From an uncultured Alphaproteobacteria bacterium (GTDB lineage Bacteria > Pseudomonadota > Alphaproteobacteria > HIMB59 > GCA-002718135), in NCBI GenBank assembly GCA_902518895.1, contig CABYHL010000008.1, positions 1 to 49,935 of the forward strand: a stretch of DNA of 49,935 nt, given 5' to 3'. Positions within the stretch are counted from its first letter, which is position 1, and every line of letters starts with the position of its first letter. Positions 45,210 through 49,935 of the stretch are shown here, one piece after another. Under the pieces are notes generated by a model, which was given only the letters and a program-made list of their open reading frames with translations, searched no databases and was not told the DNA's origin. The position numbers and the translations under genes were made by a program.

Positions 45210-47261
45210 ATGAAAAAAAATAAATTTAGATCCACATTACTTGCTAGCGTAGCATCAGCTACTTTTGCATTAACTAGTACAAATGCATCTGCTAGACCGG
45301 AAGGTGCAATAGCACTTCCATCAGCACCCGCAATTGAAAATATGCAAGAAGTTCAGTTCATTGGAAGAAATGAATTGATGAGCTATCAAGATATTGGAGA
45401 CTTTGAATTTTTATATGAGCCAGAATACATTAGTGCTCTAGTTCAAGAAGGAAAACTACCACCAATTTGGGAACGTTTACCAAAAAGACCTTTAGTTTTT
45501 AATGGAGATGCAATGCCGGATGGTATTGGTCGTTACGGAGGAACTTTTAGACATACAATTGGTGGAAGACCTGAAGGATGGAACTGGACTGCTTCACAAC
45601 ATCAAGGATGGGGTGGAATTAATTATACAGTTCAAGAATGTCTAACAAGAAATGGTCCAATGGTAAGATTAAAAGCTGAAGATTCTTATCCTTTACCAAA
45701 CTTAGCTACTGATTGGGAATGGGATGGAAACAAACTTACTATGAACCTTATTGATGGAGCAAAGTGGTCAGATGGCGATCCATTTGATGCAGAAGATGTT
45801 CGTTTTTGGTGGGAAGATAACGTTCTAGATGAGAATGTTCCAACAAGAATGAATGCAACCACAATGGGAGAAGGGACTTCTTTAGAAGTACTTAGCCCAA
45901 CTCAGATTAGATGGACATTTCCACAAGAGGAACCTAAATTAGTTCTTCACTCCATGGCATATATAAATGGATGCCCTGGACCATCACATTTACTTAAAGA
46001 ACATCACCCTAAATATGGTGGTACGTCTTATGATGATTATGTTCAAGCGTTCCCTGCCGGACGTTTACCGTGGGTTAGCATGGGTGCATGGACTGCTGTT
46101 GAATATAAACAAGACGAGGTAGTAATACTTCGTAGAAATCCATACTATTGGAAAGTTGATAGTAAAGGACAACAACTTCCGTATATGAACGAGATGGTGT
46201 TCCAGTTAAAAACTTGGGGCCAAAGAACGGTTGATACCTTAGCAGGTAACGCTGATTTCTCAAATATGGAGAACGTACCTTTATACTTAGAAGCTGTTAA
46301 AGAGTCTAAGAGTGATGATGCACAAGCTCAACTATCTTTTAGTGGAAGAACTATGGGATATCAACTCGCCATGAACCAAGCAATTGGGTTAGGTGTATTG
46401 GATGATCAAATGGCAGCTATTCGAGATCTAAATAGAAATTTAGAATTCAGAAAAGCTGTTAAGCATGCAATTGATGGTAAAGCATTTGCAAAAGCAATGT
46501 CCAAAGGACCATTTGTGACAGTTTATGCAGGCGGTCTTGCTAGAGATAGTGCTTTCTTTGATGCAGATGCTACTTCATTTTTCCCTTATAATCCAGCAGG
46601 TGCAAATTCTATACTTGATGGATTAGGTCTTATAGATACTGATGGTAACGGAATTCGAAACCTTCCAAATGGAGGCGGAGATCTAGTTATTAATTTAGTT
46701 CAAAATAAAGGCAGTGATAATGAAATGTTGATTGGCGATGGAATGGCAACTATGATGGCTGAAGTTGGTATTAAAATTAATATTAAACCAATGGAAGATA
46801 CTGAGCCAACAAGACAAGCAGGTGAATGGGATTGGTTACTTGTAAGATCTCAACAAGAAATGGCCTTCCCTAATTCGGGTTATTGGTCAGATATGGGTCC
46901 TGTAACTACGTCTTCATTTGATCCTCACTTAGGAACTGATGAACACCCTCAACAACTTCAACCATTTGAGAAAGAAATCGTAAGTATTCTTGAAGAGTGG
47001 AGAGATGGTGTTGAAGGAGCAGAGGCTCAAGCATTAATGTCTCGCTATCAGAAACTATTTACAGAAAATGTTTATATGCCTGGTATAGTTCAATATCCAA
47101 CAGCACTTTTGATAAACAAAAGAATTCAAAACTTAGCTGATGGAATGCCTGTTTTGGCTTATCAATGGGCTGAAGATACAGTTATCCGTGAACAATTCTG
47201 GGTTTATCAATATGATCAGTTAGATGAACTTTTCCCTGGAAGAGTTCCTGGTATTGATTAA
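45210..47261 (+). CDS. ABC importer periplasmic binding protein, family 5 (peptide/alpha-galactoside type)
   Basis: The 683-residue product has a signal peptide ending TNASA (cut before RPEG, about residue 30). The family-5 fold is shown by GRYGGTFRHTIGGRPEGW, LATDWEWDGNKLTMNL, GAKWSDGDPFDAEDVRFWW, LRRNPYYWKVD and NLEFRKAVKHAIDGKAFAKA. At about 680 residues it is longer than DppA or OppA and resembles the large group that includes the alpha-galactoside binder AgpA of Sinorhizobium, which is also encoded near MelA-type glycosidases. With GH4 genes adjacent, a glycoside ligand is more likely than a peptide. Codon use looks less AT-driven than neighbours, and the start has a strong GGAGG, fitting high expression. 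A terminator hairpin follows. Confidence 0.9.
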   Translation: MKKNKFRSTLLASVASATFALTSTNASARPEGAIALPSAPAIENMQEVQFIGRNELMSYQDIGDFEFLYEPEYISALVQEGKLPPIWERLPKRPLVFNGDAMPDGIGRYGGTFRHTIGGRPEGWNWTASQHQGWGGINYTVQECLTRNGPMVRLKAEDSYPLPNLATDWEWDGNKLTMNLIDGAKWSDGDPFDAEDVRFWWEDNVLDENVPTRMNATTMGEGTSLEVLSPTQIRWTFPQEEPKLVLHSMAYINGCPGPSHLLKEHHPKYGGTSYDDYVQAFPAGRLPWVSMGAWTAVEYKQDEVVILRRNPYYWKVDSKGQQLPYMNEMVFQLKTWGQRTVDTLAGNADFSNMENVPLYLEAVKESKSDDAQAQLSFSGRTMGYQLAMNQAIGLGVLDDQMAAIRDLNRNLEFRKAVKHAIDGKAFAKAMSKGPFVTVYAGGLARDSAFFDADATSFFPYNPAGANSILDGLGLIDTDGNGIRNLPNGGGDLVINLVQNKGSDNEMLIGDGMATMMAEVGIKINIKPMEDTEPTRQAGEWDWLLVRSQQEMAFPNSGYWSDMGPVTTSSFDPHLGTDEHPQQLQPFEKEIVSILEEWRDGVEGAEAQALMSRYQKLFTENVYMPGIVQYPTALLINKRIQNLADGMPVLAYQWAEDTVIREQFWVYQYDQLDELFPGRVPGID

Positions 47262-47271
47262 TAAATTTTTT

Positions 47272-47302
47272 AGTAAGGGGCTTAAATAGCCCCTTACTTT
47301 TT
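47272..47302 (+). terminator. Intrinsic terminator or attenuator after the binding-protein gene
   Basis: A perfect 11-base stem AGTAAGGGGCT (47272-47282) pairs with AGCCCCTTACT (47288-47298) around a 5-base loop, followed by TTTT. It starts 10 bases after the stop at 47261 and ends about 8 bases before the permease ATG at 47310. Read-through past a short U-run would give excess binding protein over permease. Confidence 0.8.
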
Positions 47303-47309
47303 AAAAAAA

Positions 47310-48308
47310 ATGCTTTCATTTATATTCAGAAGAATTCTTTATTCAATTCCATTACTGTTCGTAATCAGTATTATAATTTTTTTTATTATTGAATTACCGC
47401 CTGGTGATTATGCAACATGGTATGTTAGCCAAACTAAAGCTTTAGCAAATATCACACAAGAACAAGCTTTAGAACTAACAATAATGTTGAGAGAAAAATA
47501 CGGACTTAATGAACCATTAGTAATAAGATATTTCAATTGGATTAAAAATATTGTTTTAAATTTCGATTTTGGTTTTTCCATGCATTACAACAAACCTGTC
47601 AGTGAAATGTTAGGTGATAGATTACCTCGAACTCTAGTAATAGCATTAATTTGTCATTTTTTTGCTACAACTATAGGTGTTTTTATAGGAATTTATGCTG
47701 CAAAAAATCAAAATAAGTTAGGTGATAATGTAGCTACAATATTCGCTTTTTTAGGAATGACCATTCCACGTTTCTTTCTAGCATTACTAATTATGTATTG
47801 GTTAGCAATTGTTCTAAATTCAGACAACACTGGATCAATGTATTCTCCATACTACGCTGTTCAACCAATGTCTTTTGCAAAACTATGGAATGGCATACTT
47901 CATATTTGGCCAATATTTGTCATCGCAATAATCGGAGGTCTTGCCTACAATATGAGAGTAATGCGTGGAAATTTACTAGATGTAATGCGTATGCAATACA
48001 TTGAAACAGCAAGAGCAAAAGGTTTGTCTGAAAATCAAACATTGTACCGTCATGCAGTACCAAATGCTTTGCATCCCCTTGTAATGTTTCAGGGTATTGC
48101 TTTACCATATATGCTAATGGGAGAACTAGAAGCTGCGATCGTTTTATCTATTCCAACTGCAGGACCACTTTTAGTAGAATCTATTCAAAGACAAGACACT
48201 TATACCACTGCAGCAATTTTATTTTGCTTAACAGTAATATTAATTATTGGAAATATTATTGCTGATATTTTGCTAGCAATTTTAGATCCTCGAGTAAGAC
48301 AGAATTAA
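47310..48308 (+). CDS. ABC importer permease, DppB/AgpB type
   Basis: The 332-residue inner-membrane protein has the DppB/OppB architecture: an N-terminal span (RRILYSIPLLFVISIIIFFI), the family block ELPPGDYATWYV, a periplasmic loop, then five further spans. The EAA coupling loop reads ARAKGLSENQTLYRHAVPNA, which docks on the ATPase. Its ATG lies 12 bases past the terminator stem and lacks a visible Shine-Dalgarno. It works with the second permease (5 bases downstream) and with the binding protein upstream. Confidence 0.93.
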   Translation: MLSFIFRRILYSIPLLFVISIIIFFIIELPPGDYATWYVSQTKALANITQEQALELTIMLREKYGLNEPLVIRYFNWIKNIVLNFDFGFSMHYNKPVSEMLGDRLPRTLVIALICHFFATTIGVFIGIYAAKNQNKLGDNVATIFAFLGMTIPRFFLALLIMYWLAIVLNSDNTGSMYSPYYAVQPMSFAKLWNGILHIWPIFVIAIIGGLAYNMRVMRGNLLDVMRMQYIETARAKGLSENQTLYRHAVPNALHPLVMFQGIALPYMLMGELEAAIVLSIPTAGPLLVESIQRQDTYTTAAILFCLTVILIIGNIIADILLAILDPRVRQN

Positions 48309-48313
48309 ATATT

Positions 48314-49417
48314 ATGGACACAACTTCAAACTTACAAAATTCATATTTTTCACTAGTAAGAAAAAGATTTTTGAAAAATAGAGTTGGAATATTAGGCTTA
48401 ATTTTTGTAGGCTTTCTTATTTTCTCTGCTGTTTTTGCAGATTTTTTATCTCCATATGATCCAGCAGCAAGAGATAGTGATAGAGTTTTTTATCCTCCTC
48501 AGGGAATACATTTCTTTGACGAGGATAATAATTTTTCGTTAAGACCTTTCGCTTATGGTTTTACTGAAGGATTTGATCCTGACACATATCTTCCAATAAT
48601 GGAGATTGATTATACACAAAAAAACTATCTTTATTTTTTTACTAGAGGATGGGAATATAAGTTTCTAGGCTTAAATTTGGACTTACATTTATTTACTACT
48701 AAAGACGGGTCTAAAGTTTTTTTTATTGGATCAGACGCCTATGGAAGGGATATGTTATCAAGAATTTTTAAGGGAAGTAGGGTAACGCTTTTATTCGCTC
48801 TCATAGTTGTAAGTATAACAACTTTTATTGGTATTTTAGTTGGAATTAGCTCAGGTTATTTTTCTGGAAAATTTGATATAGCTTCACAAAGAGTTACGGA
48901 ACTTGCTTTAGCTTTTCCAGATCTACCTTTGTATTTATCCTTGGTAGCAATTCTTCCAAGGCAAATGGATCCATTTCTGATTTTTATCTTTATGGCATTT
49001 ATTTTATCCTCTTTACGGTGGGCTCAACTATCAAGAGAGGTCCGGGGAAAAACCCTTTCTTTAAGAAGATTAGACTATATTAAAGCAGCTGAAGCTTTAG
49101 GCTCCAATGATCTAAGAATTATTTATAGACATCTACTTCCTAATGTAACAAGTCACGTTATAGTAAGTGTTTCTTTATTGATACCTTCTGTAATTTTGAC
49201 AGAAAGTTTTTTTAGCTTTTTAGGTTTAGGCATTCAATCTCCATTTGTTAGTTGGGGTCTTCAATTAAATTCTGCTCAAGATATGCGAACAATTGGAAGT
49301 TATCCATGGGTTTTAAGTCCTGTCTTTGCAATCTTAATTTCAGTTTTAGGATTTAATGCTCTTGGTGATGCTTTACGCGATGCAATTGATCCATATGCAA
49401 CAACAACAAAAAAATAA
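48314..49417 (+). CDS. ABC importer permease, DppC/AgpC type
   Basis: The 367-residue protein has a DppC-type start (VRKRFLKNRVGILGLIFVGF) and a long periplasmic insert between spans 1 and 2 (about 55-145, with YPPQGIHFFDEDNNFSLRPF). GSDAYGRDMLSRIFKGSRVT precedes the core spans, and the EAA loop reads IKAAEALGSNDLRIIYRHLL. The insert makes it longer than DppC and resembles permeases paired with large family-5 binding proteins. The stop TAA overlaps the ATPase ATG by one base (TAATG). Confidence 0.92.
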   Translation: MDTTSNLQNSYFSLVRKRFLKNRVGILGLIFVGFLIFSAVFADFLSPYDPAARDSDRVFYPPQGIHFFDEDNNFSLRPFAYGFTEGFDPDTYLPIMEIDYTQKNYLYFFTRGWEYKFLGLNLDLHLFTTKDGSKVFFIGSDAYGRDMLSRIFKGSRVTLLFALIVVSITTFIGILVGISSGYFSGKFDIASQRVTELALAFPDLPLYLSLVAILPRQMDPFLIFIFMAFILSSLRWAQLSREVRGKTLSLRRLDYIKAAEALGSNDLRIIYRHLLPNVTSHVIVSVSLLIPSVILTESFFSFLGLGIQSPFVSWGLQLNSAQDMRTIGSYPWVLSPVFAILISVLGFNALGDALRDAIDPYATTTKK

Positions 49418-49935
49418 TGACCAATCTTGTTGAAATTGAAAATCTTCAAGTAAAGTTTAATACAGATAGTGGTGAAGTAAATGCAGTGAATGGCATATCC
49501 TTTAATATTAAAAAGGGTGAAACATTAGCACTAGTAGGAGAGAGTGGTTCTGGTAAATCTGTTACTGCTAGAGGAATTATTCGATTACTTGCAGAAAATG
49601 CAATTATATCTGATCAAACATCAATAAAGTTTAATGGTACAAATATAAATTCTTATTCTGAAAAAGAGTATCAAAATATTAGAGGAAAAAATATTTCAAT
49701 GATTTTTCAAGAACCAATGAGTTCTTTAAATCCAATATATACAATTGAAAACCAAATTAGTGAGGTTTTAAAAATTCATGGAAAATTTTCAGATAAAGAA
49801 CTCAAAGAAAAATGTCTTGAATTACTAAAACAAGTTCAAATTCCAGAACCAGAGTCTAGATTATCACAGTATCCACATCAATTGTCAGGAGGACAAAGAC
49901 AAAGAATTATGATTGCTATCGCCATAGCTAATAAT
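49417..49935 (+). CDS. ABC importer ATP-binding protein, DppD type (cut by window edge)
   Basis: ATG at 49417 opens 173 codons to the right edge. The product shows Walker A LVGESGSGKSVTARGIIRLL, the Q-loop IFQEPMSSLNPIYTIENQI and the ABC signature QLSGGQRQRIMIAIAIANN; Walker B would follow immediately beyond the window. This is the DppD/OppD class that energises family-5 importers, usually partnered by a DppF-type protein, whose gene may be just downstream. Confidence 0.93.
   Translation, partial: MTNLVEIENLQVKFNTDSGEVNAVNGISFNIKKGETLALVGESGSGKSVTARGIIRLLAENAIISDQTSIKFNGTNINSYSEKEYQNIRGKNISMIFQEPMSSLNPIYTIENQISEVLKIHGKFSDKELKEKCLELLKQVQIPEPESRLSQYPHQLSGGQRQRIMIAIAIANN

Noticed and set aside
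1-49935. CRISPR array, prophage, insertion sequence or integron
   Set aside because: No spaced direct repeats, transposase, integrase or terminal inverted repeats were found on reading either strand.

Overview
The window comes from an AT-rich, tightly packed bacterial chromosome that reads as a streamlined alphaproteobacterium, probably a free-living marine lineage of the SAR11 or HIMB59 type. That placement is an inference. It rests on gene sets whose order is familiar from alphaproteobacteria (cobT-cobS-J-domain protein-bolA-corC-aroB-aroK; argJ-methyltransferase-DUF1178-ubiG-lysC; rodZ-like-ispG-hisS-prfA-prmC-DUF4167; yqeY-dnaG-rpoD), on an ELM1-family protein, and on the near absence of spacer DNA. 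I see no insertion sequence, prophage, CRISPR array or rRNA. No stretch over 300 bases lacks a gene; the longest gap is 222 bases, at 23407-23628.

Layout. Positions 1-5250 carry the cobaltochelatase-type pair cobS and cobT (cut by the left edge), a J-domain protein, bolA, a CorC/HlyC-type membrane protein and the shikimate genes aroB and aroK. Positions 5350-10690 hold a 42-residue membrane peptide coupled to a large exported protein of unknown function and to accA, then secA on the other strand. Positions 10760-14370 hold argJ, an NDUFAF5-like methyltransferase, an orphan 160-residue protein, a DUF1178 protein and ubiG. Positions 14430-21150 form a long forward run (lysC, rodZ-like, ispG, hisS, prfA, prmC, DUF4167 protein). 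Positions 21150-30930 mix a cell-wall peptidase, flavin reductase, acetyltransferase, tRNA-Val(GAC), DUF2177 protein, polyprenyl synthase, GMP reductase, a gamma-glutamyltransferase, a 41-codon rpmJ (bL36), trxB, a 2OG-Fe(II) oxygenase, an ELM1 protein and greA. Positions 30966-35349 are carB and carA; 35470-40679 are yqeY, dnaG, rpoD and an MBL-fold hydrolase.

The accessory part is 40676-49935. A divergent pair of transcription units encodes two different family 4 glycosidases, a phytanoyl-CoA-dioxygenase-type oxygenase, a PanB-fold protein that appears to have lost PanB's metal ligands, and a family-5 (peptide/alpha-galactoside type) ABC importer that runs off the right edge. Together they look like an uptake and breakdown route for a glycosylated compound whose identity the sequence does not reveal. 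This is the best candidate here for an undescribed system.

A second window-wide signal is architectural. All nine convergent gene pairs meet within minus 8 to plus 2 bases, often sharing palindromic TTAA stop codons, and many same-strand genes overlap by 1-17 bases. The only convincing intrinsic terminator lies inside the ABC operon, between the binding protein and the first permease.
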